Source: Cenococcum geophilum 1.58
Lineage: Eukaryota; Ascomycota; Dothideomycetes; Gloniales; Gloniaceae
Assembly (NCBI GenBank): GCA_001692895.1
Contig: KV748234.1
Span: 434,001-498,000 of the forward strand
DNA: 64,000 nucleotides
Direction: 5' to 3'
In this document: positions 45,830-58,340 of the stretch, in pieces
How positions within the stretch are numbered: the first letter of the stretch is position 1
Layout: each line of letters begins with the position of its first letter
Notes under the pieces: generated by a model
Databases searched by the model: none
What the model was told of the DNA's origin: nothing
What the model saw: only the letters and a program-made list of their open reading frames with translations
Made by a program: the position numbers and the translations under genes

Positions 45830-48231
45830 CCTACATTTAGGAATCTTTTAACTATAACCCGTGCTACCTTACTAGTACTAAGATCTACCGCCTATACCGC
45901 CGTTTCGGCCACCCGTTAGCCAAAAAGCTATATAGAGTCCTTAAACGCTCTAGACATAACAATATTAATAGGAAGGCAATTAACCACCTAACTAAATACT
46001 GCTCCTTCTGCTAGAAATACAAACGTTCCCTAGGCTAATTTAAGTTTACTCTCCATAAAGACCTTAATTTTAATTACTTAGTATATATAGACATTATATA
46101 TATTAACGGCAGCCTAGTATTATATATAATTAACAAGGCAACCCGCTACTAAGCCGCCTATTAGTTATAAAATATATCTACAAAATATACTTAAGACATT
46201 TTACGGACCTACTGGATTAACACATACGTTAAACCCCCTAAGTATATCACCTATAACGCCAGTAGGAACTTTATTAGTAAGGAATTCTAATAGTACGCTA
46301 TAGCTATAGCTATTTTAACAAAAGCCGTTCTAGTTAAGGCGCACTAATCTATTAGGCTTATTAAGCGAGCTTACCTAGCTCTATAAAGAGCTTACTAGAT
46401 TATTACGGACAAATATAAGGATATTTAAAAGGAACTAGCTTTATAGATAGCCATAAAAGCTATTAATAACACCGCTAGCCCTAACGGACTAGTACCCACC
46501 CTCTTAGTTTATAGAGCTTACCTAAGGATAAGCAACCTAGGCTCTCCTACCCCGTCTATTACAAAACGAGCAGCTGTAATACAGAAGGCAATAGCCGAAA
46601 TAGTTAAATTACGGGCTAAATAAACTGTTAATAGCGCCCTATATTACCGCAACGGACCTAATACAACCTTAGTTTATAACCTCCCGCTTAATTCTAAAGT
46701 CCTTATATAGCATAAGAGCGGCAATTAGACTAGACCTTACCGCTTACTAGCTATAAAAGACGAAACATATTATATATAACTTCCTAGCGGACCGACCAGC
46801 TTTAAAAGCACGTCCGTAAAACCCTATTTTTGGTCTAAAAATACCTATGCCGTTAAACTAGATAAACTAGAAGCACCTATTAAACTAAACAAACTAGAAG
46901 CACCTCTACCTACTCTAGAAGTCCCCCACAAACTTACTAAACCCACTAAACCTGCTATAAAGCGTAGTTAAGGACGCCCCTAAAAGCACCCTATAACGGA
47001 GAATCACCTAACCTCCACAAGCACATCTATAAGGTAACCTCCGCCTACGGATATATTAGTTCTAGTATAGGAAACCCCTTTTATGGACTTAAGACGTAAA
47101 GAGATTAACGGACTACTTAAAAAGGGCATCTTTGCGGTTATAACAAAGAGAGACGTCCTGTAAAGCGTCTATATATTTAACTTACGCTTTATTAACAAGA
47201 TTAAGCACCCTAGTACTAATAAAGCCTTTAAGAAATTAAGGCTCGTCGTACAAGCTTATAACGACTAGGGAAAGGACTTAGTCCTTACGCAATTGCCTAT
47301 AATTTAACGAGTTAGTTAACGAATTATACTTGTATTTATGCCTAGACTATAGCAAACTAAACCTATAACCCTCTACTTACGGGATATCTCGCAAGCCTAT
47401 ATACAGTCTAATACCTACCTAAGTAGAGATATCTTTATACAACTACCCCTTAAGCTTAATCTGCAACTAGGAATAATTTTATAGGTTATAAAACCCCTTT
47501 ATAAAGTACCAAAAGCTAGAAACTACTAGTTTAAAACATACCACTAGCATTACGTTAGTAAACTTAAAATAGAATAGTTAACCTATAACCCCTACCTCCT
47601 ATACACCCTATTAAACGGCCTTAGTATTATCGGACTCTAAACAGATAATACCCTCTTCTTAGCGGACCGGACTTTTGCGGACGCTAAAGAGACTAAACTA
47701 TAAAAGGCAAAGTTTTTAGTGAAGCCGCGAAAGTAGTTAACTAAGTAAACTCTAATTAAGTTTAATAGAGGCTTAATTATATAAAAGGGCAACCTAATCT
47801 AGCTGACTTAGGAACGCTAAGCTTAAAACCTAAAGCTTATTATAGTAAAGCCTATAGACCTTACTAGTTCCTATAGAGAGACCTATAAAACCATAAATAT
47901 AAAGGACTAATATATTACACAGCATATAAGAGGCGCCTATATTGCTATAGTCTATTAACCCAAATCTGCCTACGATTTATCCTTTACGGCCTAGGTAATA
48001 GATCCGTAAAAGGAAAATATTAAGCAGCTAAATAAGTATATTTAGTAGCAAATTAACAATTTAATAAGAGGACTTACTTTTATACCACTAGACCTAAATT
48101 CCCTTAACATACTAGTATTTACGGACGCCTCCTTCGCCAATAATAGGGACCTGTTATTATAAATTAGCTTTATAATTGTACTTATAGACCGTAATTAAGA
48201 CGTAAATATACTATACTAGTTTTTAATTAAA

Positions 48232-48473
48232 TGTTAGCTAGGTAGGTATTACAAATGATATAAGCTAGCTAGTAGGTAGAGACACAGAATTATATAAGTA
48301 ATCTGTTTTATTTAAGGTGGCTCTAAGAGCCCTAATATATATAAGAGAATTGACCCCCTATAGGGGTCCCTAGAGGGTGGTGTAATAAGACAATATTAGG
48401 CTAATACTAATGTCTAACAGCCGTCGTTATAGGTCAATATTACCTATAGGTAAAGCTACCTCCGTAGCCAATA
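48232..48473 (-). repeat. Copia-2 LTR (left)
   Basis: 242 bp; contains GACCCCCTATAGGGGTCCC, a perfect GGGGTC palindrome-like stem, present also in the right copy at 53440-53681. Confidence 0.9.
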
Positions 48474-51400
48474 TACCCCCTTAGATCTGGCGTAGAGCGG
48501 CAGAGCTAGATTACCAGATTAGGTAGTTATAATAGACGAGCTAGTGGTAAGCTTAATAATTCGATTTTTAGTTTATTAGATATCTGATATCTTAAAGCCC
48601 TACTACTTTGACGAATTTTTGATGATTTTGCTTTAAGAGAGCTTTAGTTAGTCTATCTGCAACTATCTCGCTTATTGGTACCCACTGTACAACAAAGCTT
48701 CCGTTTTGTACCTCTTAGCGAAGCTAAAATTAATAGATATCTATATGTTGGAGTTTTGTAGATACCGTAGGAGTCTCTTTTATCACAATCCGTACTAACT
48801 GCTAATTGTTACAATTAATAATAACGTTCTGTTCTGGATCGAATCTAATAGCTTTAAATATCCGCACTATATACTTGACCTCCCTACTAATATATAAGAG
48901 AGCTAGGAGTTCTGCCTTTATAGTAAACTTTGTGACTACCTTTTATCTAGTTGCCTACTATGCTATAGGCCCATTAAATAAGCTTATTAAGAAGCCCTAT
49001 AAGCTCCGATATATTAGAGCATCGTTAGCAAAGCTAGTATTAGAAGCAGCTTTTAGAACCTAGTTTATTTTATACAGCGTAATAGTAGAGAACTTAAGAG
49101 CGAGGTATCTAGTATTATAGAGATAGGTAAGCAATCTGTTGATCTCCGCAAGATAAGCTAGCGACGGATTTTATAGGAACTCAGCTAGCCTACTGATAGA
49201 AAAGGCGACGTCTGGTTATATAGTAGATGCCGGATATATTGCAGAACCTATACGGCGTTAATATCCTTTTATCTAATTTGGCGTAGCTTCTCCCTTATAT
49301 GGTGTTAATTCCTGGCCCGATAGTAGTATAGCTAATGGCTTTAGATATTCTAGATGGTATATTAAGACTAGCTTCTTAAGATATTAATCTAGACAGAGCT
49401 AGAGCTTTCCCTTTTATCGATCTCGCACGACACGAGTATTTAGGAATGACGTAAACTGAGGTATTTGGCGGATTTCGAATCAATCTTATAGCTGCTTTAG
49501 GATGTCCCCTATCTACTATCGACAGCTTAGGTGTCCTATAATTAGGATATCGTCAACATAAAAGAATATAAAAATAGGTTTGGTAGGGTGTATATAGAGA
49601 TACGGCTCGTCTAATACAGCTTTTAAACCCATGCTTCGCAGAGCAGCAGACATTTCTAAAAACTACAATTTTAGAGATTTCCGTAGTCTGTATATTGCCT
49701 TTCTTAGACAGAGAGAGAATCCAGGTGGTAGGTCTATACCCTTAGGGGGAATAAGATAGACCTTATCGTTAACTAAGGCATTTACAAATGCATTAACGGC
49801 GTTAACTTATATGACGTCGAGGTTGAAGCCAGCGATAAGAGCGTAAAGTAGATAGAAGGTTCGATAGGCTGCTGTTATAGCTTTAACCTCCTCTTATAAG
49901 ACTGCTTAAAGGTCTCCGCGGATAACTAGATAAGCTTTAAATCTTATAATAAAGCTATCTAAATCTTCCTTATACGTAAAGACCTATATAGTAGGAAGTT
50001 GATGGACCTTCTTAATTAGTTATACCTCGTCCTAGGTCTACTTTCCTATTAAGGCCTTTATCTCGGTATAAGCAGCTACTTTAAACTCTATAGCGTACTT
50101 ATGATTAAGCATCTCTTTTTATAACTTTGGTGGTGGTGGAAAATTGTCTTAATGTCTATACGTCTTTGTAATAGCAGTATAGAAAGCGTAAGCCAATGGT
50201 GTTGTATCTGGATTGATGATATCATTACCGTCATTAATTTGAACCGCAAAGGCTCGTTGTCGTAGATCCTGATTTGGCATATATTTCTTCTTTGCTGTAG
50301 GCCGCTTTTTACGGCTAGAACGTCTCTTACCCCCTGATGATGAGCCTGCTGTCGTCTAAGGTTCGGAATAAGGTGTAGGATCTACGAATGGTGGTTTAGT
50401 AACTTTAGAAGATAACTAAGTAGTAGATAATATCTATAGCGTAGATGCCGTAGTAGATGGTAATTACTAAGGCGTTAAAGACGCTAATAGTATAGACGGT
50501 TCTAGAGTTAGCTCTGGGGTAGGTAGCTAACGGAGTTCTTCTATTGAGATCTGAATGCTTTTTAACGTAGGAGTAATATTAATATTTGCTAAATGTAATA
50601 GTCTTATATCTAGTTCTTTATTAAAGTTCTTTATTTAGTCCTTAAAGATTATCTAGTAGGTCCTAAACTTGCTAAAAACGATCCTTTTAAGCCTATGAGA
50701 TAATGAGATATTCTAGTGTTTTAGGAGATTGATATCTCTTTAACTTATTAATTCATATATTACGAGATCGGATAATACGGTTAGTAGTTAGTATCTATAT
50801 CCTATAAATATTTAATGCTTCTATACCGATAAGATAACCTATTTAGGCTTATGGCTTAAACTTTGCTTTTTTAGGAATGCTGTATTTAATAAGTATATAG
50901 GTTAAAGATCTAGCTATATAAAGTCCTGCTAGCTATAGCTTCTATTTATATAGTATCTTAAATAGGGTCTTCTAGTTAATAGACTTAATAAAAGTTTGAT
51001 TAAGTAGGAATACTGCTAGAAGCACGAACTTGGGCTATAGATCTATAGGTAACTTTGCTTTAATAACTATAGTCCTTACTTATTTAGAAATAGCTCTCCC
51101 TAACCTCTCCGTAGGTCTATTTTAAGCTAGCGTATATAGCGTTAATTGCTTAATAATACCTCTGTTAAGCTAGATAAGGTTCTTTACCCTAGCGCCTATA
51201 CCTTACTCCTTATCTATATACTAAATGCGGATACCTTAAGTATTAAATTTCTTCATAAATGCTATTATTAATTTAAAGAGTGGGAGCAGTATCTCTTACT
51301 CATAGTTCTTAATAGGAAAAGCATAATGGTACTTTGTATAGTTATACCAAAAGTAAGCTACATATATGTCTTTATTAAACCTATCCTCTTCTATAATAAT

Positions 51401-53681
51401 ATTAAAGTGTATACGTTTAAAAGGGTAAGTTCCCTTTACTAATAATCTGCAAGATATCTGCTAGGTTATCTTTCTAAGAATATATAGTTTATAAAGTTGT
51501 ACACCATATAAAGTTCTTCCTCTGTCCGTCTTAACCACTTTAACCCTATCTGCCGCAGTTAGCAGATAATCCACTAACTCCATATTATAGTGTAGTAAGC
51601 GTTAATGCCATACTTTGTTATATACTAAGGTCTTAAAGAATCTAGTAGAGGTAGCGTAGGCGGTAGGAGTAGGTGGTAAGGTAATAATGGTATTAATAAG
51701 GTAGAGACCTCTGTATTCTATAAGGTTACTAAATAGGCTTCCGTTATCTTTATAGCGCAGATAGTTTATAAATTAGTTAATAATTACTTTGACCCTACGG
51801 AGCTTTGCTATAGATATTAGATTAGTATAAAAATAGGGAGCGTATACTATATTCCTTAATATTAGATATTAAGTTAGGCGTTATTTACCCACCTTAATTG
51901 CTAAGTTAATATCACCGTATCTATGGATTTCTGCCCTAGAATCTCTAGCTGTTACTGTAGATATACTTAGCTTAAAGTCACGGAAGTATTTAATATCGTT
52001 ATAGAAGTAGGTGTCTGCCATAGTGTCATACCCCTAGGCATTAATTAAAGACAGATCCGGATAATCCTACAATAATATTGATAATGAAAAGGATGTTGTT
52101 ACAGCTGCCGCTGTAGCTCGGGGCCTGTCTAGATCCTTGACCTTTTTAGTAGTAGACGAAGCTAATATAGACGTCCTTGACCTAGAACCTTCCTTCTTAA
52201 TCTGCTTAAGTCTTTTATTATAGTACTGCTTATTTATTGGGACCTTAAGCTATTCTTAACACTTCCTTAAACACTTGTTATTTAGTACAAAGTGCGGACC
52301 TTAAAGAGACTAAAATAGTTGCTTGCAATTCCTTAACTTATAGGGTAAACCACAAGTAAAGCACTTTGTCTTAGGCGTTTAAGAGGGTACTAGGGTAATA
52401 GACGTCGTAGGATCTGCAGCTAGTTGCCCTAAGAGTGTAGCATAGGCGTTACGTCTAGTATTCGGATGCTTATAGAGGAGGTTAAATTTCTTAATTATTG
52501 TCGCTATTTCGAGCTTCTCTAACCTCTTTACTACCTTTTAAATGAAGGTATGATATAGAGCTAGATAGATCTCCTTATAGTCCTAAATAAAGGCTCATAT
52601 AACGCTGCTCTCTGTTACCTCTATTAACCCTTCCTCTAGCTCTTTACTGTTCTATATAATAGTGATATAAAGCTAAAGCTATAACTCCAGTGTCTGGCAT
52701 TTAGGCCCTTGTTTCCATTTCTTGAGATTATCCAATACCATTTGCTGCAACGTAGCTTAAGATGGCTTTGCTACCTTCTTTAGCTATCTTAAAACCGAAT
52801 GTAGTATAGTAAGATTCTTAAGATACCTAGAGAAGTTAGTGCCTACGGTGGTATACAAGAGTGCTGTAAACGTGTAGAGCTTCTCTTCCCGTTTTAGGTA
52901 ATCTTGTTGTTAGAGCTTATAGAGCTTAAAGAGTATTCTCTATATCTCTAAAGATTGCTGAGTTTGTTGTCCTTATTAACTTAATAACCTAGGTATAGCT
53001 GTTCTAGTAAATGCTAGAGTTGCTGTTAGATCTGCAGAAGCTATAGGATCTACTGCTAGTATTACAGAAGCTGCTGCTGCTGCTATAGGTGCTATAGGAG
53101 CTGCTGCTATCGAAGGTATGGCTGGCTCATTATTTTCTTTAATTTCGTTCTCTGTTTTATCTAGGTTAATATAGTCCTAGATCTTCGCAAAACTTACTTT
53201 TTGGCGGATAAATTGAAACTATATAGGCTAGTCTTTTTGGGTTAGCAAAAGAGTATTGGTAGAGTCCGTTATTATAGGTGCCATAGTGGCTTTTGTTGTT
53301 TTCTTAAGGTTGCGTAAAGAGACGCGCTTACGCGTAAAGCACGCGATATTTCGTGATGAACTATGCTTAAAGAGGCTTAGTGGTAGTCGTCTGGCTACTA
53401 AGATCTCCTTAGTACTTAGAAGGTTACCGGGCTTATAACTGTTAGCTAAGTAGGTATTACGAATAATATAAGCTAGCTAGTAGGTAGAGACACAGAATTA
53501 TACGAGTGATCTATTTTATTTAAGGTGGCTCTAAGAGCCCTAATATATATAAGAGAATTGACCCCCTATAGGGGTCCCTAGAGGGTGGTGTAATAAGACG
53601 ATATTAGGCTAATACTAATATCTAACAGCCGTCGTTACAGGTCAATATTACCCATAGGTAAAGCTACCTCTGTGGCTAACA
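48232..53681 (-). mobile_element. Ty1/Copia LTR retrotransposon (Copia-2)
   Basis: 5,450 bp with 242-bp LTRs at 48232-48473 and 53440-53681, ending TGTTAGC../..GCTAACA, and a perfect 5-bp duplication TTAAA (48227-48231 and 53682-53686). Reading on the minus strand from 53.4 kb down: gag with a CCHC-type knuckle near 52350, protease near 52.0 kb, GAG-pre-integrase and integrase (about 51.6-51.0 kb), reverse transcriptase (about 50.0-49.4 kb, with the YVDD box region near 49550) and RNase H (about 49.0-48.6 kb). A different family from Copia-1, inserted into its RT/RNase H region. Full length but broken. It carries fewer RIP changes than Copia-1 by eye, so it is probably younger. Confidence 0.88.
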
Positions 53682-54286
53682 TTAAATATAAACGAGTAAC
53701 CCATAGCATACTGGCTTCTAAACTATACGCACTAGCCTATGGCTTTAATATAGGAGCTGTAATTAAGTTAACAATCCAGAAGATCCTATAATTAGAGCAA
53801 TTACCCCTAGTTCTATGCACCAATTTAAAGTCCCTTTACGACTATATAGTTAAACTAGGTACGATATAAGATAAGAGGCTTATAATCGACCTAATGTGCT
53901 TATATTAGGCCTATAAACGACGTAAAATTATAAAGGTCAAATAAATTAGCAGCGGAGATAACCTAGTGGATGCTATAACTAAGGCAAAGCCGTGCCAAGC
54001 TCTTAAAACCCTAATTAATATAAATAAGCTCAATCTAAAGGTTATAGAATGGGTGGAACGAGACTAACGGAGCACTTACGGTTCATTTACGGCCTGTTAG
54101 AAGGCTGTACGGTTCATCTTATGGGCTATAAGCAGGACTTATGGCCAGCTTAAAGCACCGTTTAGAAAGCAGCCTAGAAGGCACCTTAGGAGGTATTTCC
54201 TACGTATTTCTTTTATGTTTTACGGTTCTATTAAAAGCAATTACGGAGGTTATATATAAGTAAGTCATCTTTAAGTACCGCCAGTA

Positions 54287-54504
54287 TATAATTATAGCAC
54301 CTGTTATACCAAACGCGTACTTACGCGTTTAGTACACCAACCACTTGCTTATAACTAATTAGGGGGGAGAGCGCGTCAGTATATAGACCACATAGTCTAC
54401 CTTAATAGAATCGACAGTCACCACCATCTAAAAGAGCATACGATACTATACGTATTTCGTGCCCCTAGATATAACTTACCTATATTATTAAATTAATACA
54501 AACA
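54287..54504 (+). repeat. Copia-1 right LTR
   Basis: 218 bp, directly followed by target duplicate ATATA at 54505-54509. See the left LTR at 24933. Confidence 0.9.
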
Positions 54505-54646
54505 ATATATAAGTGGCTATATTTAAATTTTCATCTAAATATCTTTAATAGGGGTAGAGTTATAAAAGGCTAAAGTTAGTAGATTTTGGTGTGTTTTGGG
54601 GTGGCTCGACTAGGTGGCTGGCTCGACTGGGTGGCTAAGACGTTAT
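54505..54646. mobile_element. Foldback/MITE-like element, right arm
   Basis: Inverted copy of 24626-24767: ..GTAGATTTTGGTGTGTTTTG.. to ..GGTGGCTAAGACGTTAT. Together with the left arm it brackets the Copia-1 nest. Beyond it, 54647-54669 is a 23-bp piece of older DNA before the Fot1-like transposon. Confidence 0.65.
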
Positions 54647-56260
54647 TAGAATATCCGCACCGTCCGCTAGAAGGTCTCCCGCCAGCGTGCACGTCCCTAC
54701 GGCTTGCACTACATTTTTTTAAACAACGCATTACTCTAATTAATTAATAACAATTTAACCACTGCATTAAATAGGCTTAAATTTTAAAGTTATAACTAGG
54801 AATACTATATAAAACTTCTATCCAACTATATAGTCGGTTAGGTAAGTAGGCGTATTTTTCTGCCGCCAAAGCTACAGGCTTCGGATTTTTACTACCTCTT
54901 TATTATTACTAGACTTCACTATTATTATTACCCGTTTCTTTAATGGTAAGCCTCTAGACTGCTTTATAGGGCTCTAAACTTATTATTATAAGTCTCTTTT
55001 AAGCTGTAATAAGGCTAAACGTTAAGCAGTTTCATCGTCTTTTACCTACTTCTTTTGCTGTGCTAACTTCTCCTAATCTTAACGCCTTTGTTTTACTACT
55101 TTCTTATTATTTTTCTTCTCTTTTTATTTCTAAATTTTTGCCTAGGCTTTCTCTAGCGCTATTTATTATTTTATAGCCTCCTTGTCCCTAATAGCCTGCT
55201 TTATAGTCTTAAGTTTAGTTAGCGATTAGAAGGTAGCTTTACCTTTATTTATTATACAAATATTCTTAATATATAGCTTCCCTCTCTTTCGCCTTTTCTT
55301 CTCAATAATAATAGTATTCTTAAGCCCCTTAATTCGGGCTTATAAAATGCTATTCTTAACTACTATTTTCTCTACTAAGTTACCTAGTTTAGCCGTATTA
55401 CGTAATAGCTTAGTACTACTAATATGCTTTATAAGTCTTTGTACCTAACAGATATTTAATACTAAGTATATAGTTAACGTAGATAACGCAGATCTACTTA
55501 TACTGGGCCGCTTAGGGGCCGCCGGCTTAACCTAGTTAAGTATTAGGTCTAAATCTAGGGGCTATAAGCTGGTTTTACGCCAGCCGCTAAGAATATTAGT
55601 TTCCGTAAAAGCACATCGCTAGGCGGCTCGAAATAAGCCATAAAACTCTCTCTTTATAATACGGTAAAGCCCTACCATATTATAGATCCATTTATTAAGC
55701 TCCTAGGAGTAGTAGTTTACTAAAGGGTTAAAAAGGCTAATGTCTAGAGGCTAGAGTTAATAAGTTAAATAGGGGGGGTATACTGCCACTAGGATCCTAT
55801 ACTTAAGGCACCAGTCTAAAAATAGTATATTAACGTAGCTGCTATGCCTATTAATAAAGAGAAGCCGCCAGTTACACCCGTGCCTAGCTTTTGCTTTAGT
55901 GTAGTAATTAAAAATAGTAATTAACCACGCTATCCCTAGCTCGTTATTCGTCCACCCTAAAGGTAAACTTACGAAATAGGCCGCATCTAGCTCGGTAGGC
56001 TTAAAATCGTTAAGCCAGGTATCTTAGATATTACCCGTTATAGCCTAGTAGATAAGGGAGGGTGGAATATATATCCCGTCCATGCAGATTATTGCCATGC
56101 ACGTAATTTATTTACGATTGCCATCCTAGCTAGTACTAATTAATTTACCCCTCTTTTCTAAATTCTTATTAAATATCCTCTTTACTTTCTAAAGGATACT
56201 AATTAGGAAGCCTTTTTTATCTATATTATATGTGTTTTGCGGAAGGACGTTATATTACGT

Positions 56261-57770
56261 CAGGAAAACGGGAAGTGGCGCAGGAAATTTGGTTTCGCTA
56301 AAAGTGTTTTTAGGGCCCGGGGCTAGCTTTCCGCCATATTAGCCAACCCCCCCTAGCCCGGGGCCAGCTTTTAGCCCATATTAGCTGACCCCCCCTAGCC
56401 TAGGGCTAGCTTTTAGCTATATTAGCTAACCCCCCCCTAAGCCTAGGGCTCTAGCTTTTAGCCATATTAGCTAAGCCTTAGAGCTATACGCTAGCACTAT
56501 ACTAGCTTATATCATATAAAATAAATATTATTACTATTATTGTATTTATTGCTATTAGGGTATAAAATCCTAAAGGCCTCCGGGCAGGCTCCTAGCAGGC
56601 TTCCTAGCAGGCCTCCTAGCAGGCTTCCTAGCAGGCTCCTAGCAGGACTTTGATTTCCCTTATCTAAATCGTCCGAAGTACCACATCGGGTCCCCGCGTA
56701 TATTCCCAACAGCCTCTACACGTGCCTTTACATACCCCCTTATACACCTAAATGCCACCTTTACCCTTCCTTCCTTACATCCTCCCTACTTAGGGAGGTA
56801 CCAGAACGGTAGCTAGAGGACTGTGACCAGAACCAGACGTCGCCAGAACCAGACGACCCGTCGCCAGAACCAGACGACCGTCGCCAGAACCAGACGACCC
56901 GCCGCCAGAGCCAGACGATAATCGTTTTAAACGACCAGCCAGCAAACACCACGATCAATTCAATCGATCGATCGAATCGAACTAGAGCCTCGATATCATC
57001 CCATTACCAAATCAAATCGAATCAAGGCCTCTTAGGGAGGCACCCCAGACGACCACCGTTCAAAACGTACAGCCAGCGAACGCCCAGAGAGAACGATTTG
57101 AATCAAATATATTAATCGCAATCAAATCAAGCAGAGCCTTCGATCGGCCGATCTCTCCCCCCGAATTACAGATACAGACAGGTAGGCATAGACAAGTAGG
57201 CACGACCGGCAGGCACAGACAGGTAGGCACGAACAAGTAGGACGGTCAGACGTAGACAGGTAGGACAGGTAGGACAGGTAGGACAGGTAGGACAGGTAGG
57301 ACAGGTAGGACAGGTAGGACAGGTAGGACAGGTAGGACAGGTAGGACAGGTAGGACAGGTAGAACAGGCAGGACAGGTAGGACAGGCACTAGGCCTAGTT
57401 AGGAAATCAGTACATAGCCGGCGGATCATCGGGAACGCCGCCAATTAACGATTTAGAGACTCTGCGAGAGATATCCCTTATAGCTACTATTAATTTTAAA
57501 TTTTGAATTTTTGAATTTTAAATTTTGAATTTTATTATAATTATACATATTGCAGCTATAGGAAATATTATATAAAATATATAAAACGTATAAAATATAT
57601 AAAACGTACAAAACGTATAAAATGTGCTAATGTTGCTAATATGGCCCCGGGCTAGCCCCGGGCTAGCGTAAATAAGTGTACATAAGCAGATCAGCGGATC
57701 CAGCTGAAATGACCCCGGGCCAGCCCCGGGCTAGCCCCTGGCTAGCCCCTACCACCCTCCCGTTTTCCTG
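56261..57770 (-). mobile_element. Satellite-bearing TIR element, copy 2 (Sat-TIR-2)
   Basis: Inverted termini CAGGAAAACGGGA.. at 56261 and 57770 (about 18 bp with GTGG beyond), flanked by a perfect 4-bp duplication ACGT (56257-56260 and 57771-57774). It is inverted relative to Sat-TIR-1 but colinear with it. From 57770 down: GCTAGC/CCCGGG subterminal palindromes (57640-57755), TACG-type decamers (57575-57625), GACAGGTAG array (57176-57385), the spacer with GATCGATCGAATCGA (near 56970), the 20-bp satellite (56833-56925), the spacer with CCTTCCTTACATCCTCCCTA (near 56770), CCTAGCAGGCTT repeats (56578-56650), and again CCCGGG/GCTAGC motifs (56310-56470). No transposase. GC content and CpG are preserved inside a fully RIP-affected host. 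Confidence 0.77.
57176..57385 (-). repeat. GACAGGTAG 9-bp tandem repeat
   Basis: Sixteen or more near-perfect copies at 57250-57360, with diverged copies on both sides. Part of Sat-TIR-2. Confidence 0.92.
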
Positions 57771-58340
57771 ACGTTACTTAATTTTGGCCCAAACCTTTAA
57801 AATATTAGTACAAATACTAGTATTTAGGAGGCTACAAACTAGCTTAAAATAAAGAGTATATTAATATGCATTATCCGCCTTTTTACGGCTTAAATCTGCC
57901 GCCGCTAGGAAGCCAGATTTTAAGACCTTTTAATGCTGCTTAATAAACTTATACGCCCAATTTTTTCTAGGGCGTTTTTTAACTATATCCTTAGCAAAGT
58001 TTCGGACTATTGCATAAGTAGGAGGTAGCCCTTAATCAGTTAATCGATTAATCTTATTTACTAGGGTGAGCTACTATTGTGCCGATAGTAATAAGACATT
58101 GTCCCGGTAAATATACCATAGGTTAATTTTACCTTATGCACGCCTTGCGAGTGTCGTATAATGGGGCTATTATACTAGCGTTGTAGGAGCTGAAAGAGGC
58201 ACGTTTTATAAAGATAATGAATTCATTTTTATGTGATTTGGTAAAGAATTGATAGAGATAATTAATTTTGAAGTTTTCTATCTTGTGGGTAAATGCACGT
58301 GCACGCTGCAGGGACGTGCACGCTGGCGGGAGACCTTCTA

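Larger units (their letters stand above)
24933..54504 (+). mobile_element. Ty1/Copia LTR retrotransposon (Copia-1), split by nested insertions
   Basis: LTRs of 218 bp at 24933-25150 and 54287-54504, flanked by the 5-bp duplication ATATA (24928-24932 and 54505-54509). On the plus strand come gag (about 25.6-29.3 kb), the start of protease (near 29760), then GAG-pre-integrase and integrase (from 45.84 kb), reverse transcriptase (about 47-48.2 kb) and RNase H (53.7-54.0 kb). Removing the inserted elements leaves about 6.0 kb, a normal Copia length. It holds three direct insertions: the satellite TIR element at 26370, the gag-only LTR element at 30148 and Copia-2 at 48232. It is an old, broken copy with very many interruptions, saturated with RIP-type TA enrichment. 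Confidence 0.88.
54670..58338 (-). mobile_element. Fot1/pogo-type DNA transposon (Tc1/mariner superfamily)
   Basis: Terminal inverted repeats of about 45 bp (GAAGGTCTCCCGCCAGCGTG.. at 54670 and its reverse complement ending 58338), each next to TA (54668-54669 and 58339-58340), the target of this superfamily. Without the inserted Sat-TIR-2 it is 2.15 kb, the usual Fot1/Pot2 size. The minus strand holds a transposase relic. The DDE part lies at about 56.1-55.4 kb, with recognisable stretches such as NRHSSYVN, FLDWCLKYRI, LVAVYPPY and LQPLDISLF (the last DDE-region signature of Fot1 proteins). The N-terminal helix-turn-helix part is at about 58.1-57.8 kb. The frame carries many TAG/TAA stops from RIP. 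The transposase reading frame is interrupted at 56260 by Sat-TIR-2. Confidence 0.85.

Noticed and set aside
57166-57444. Cys-Pro-Thr repeat frame resembling a cysteine-rich protein
   Set aside because: Product of the 9-bp GACAGGTAG array.
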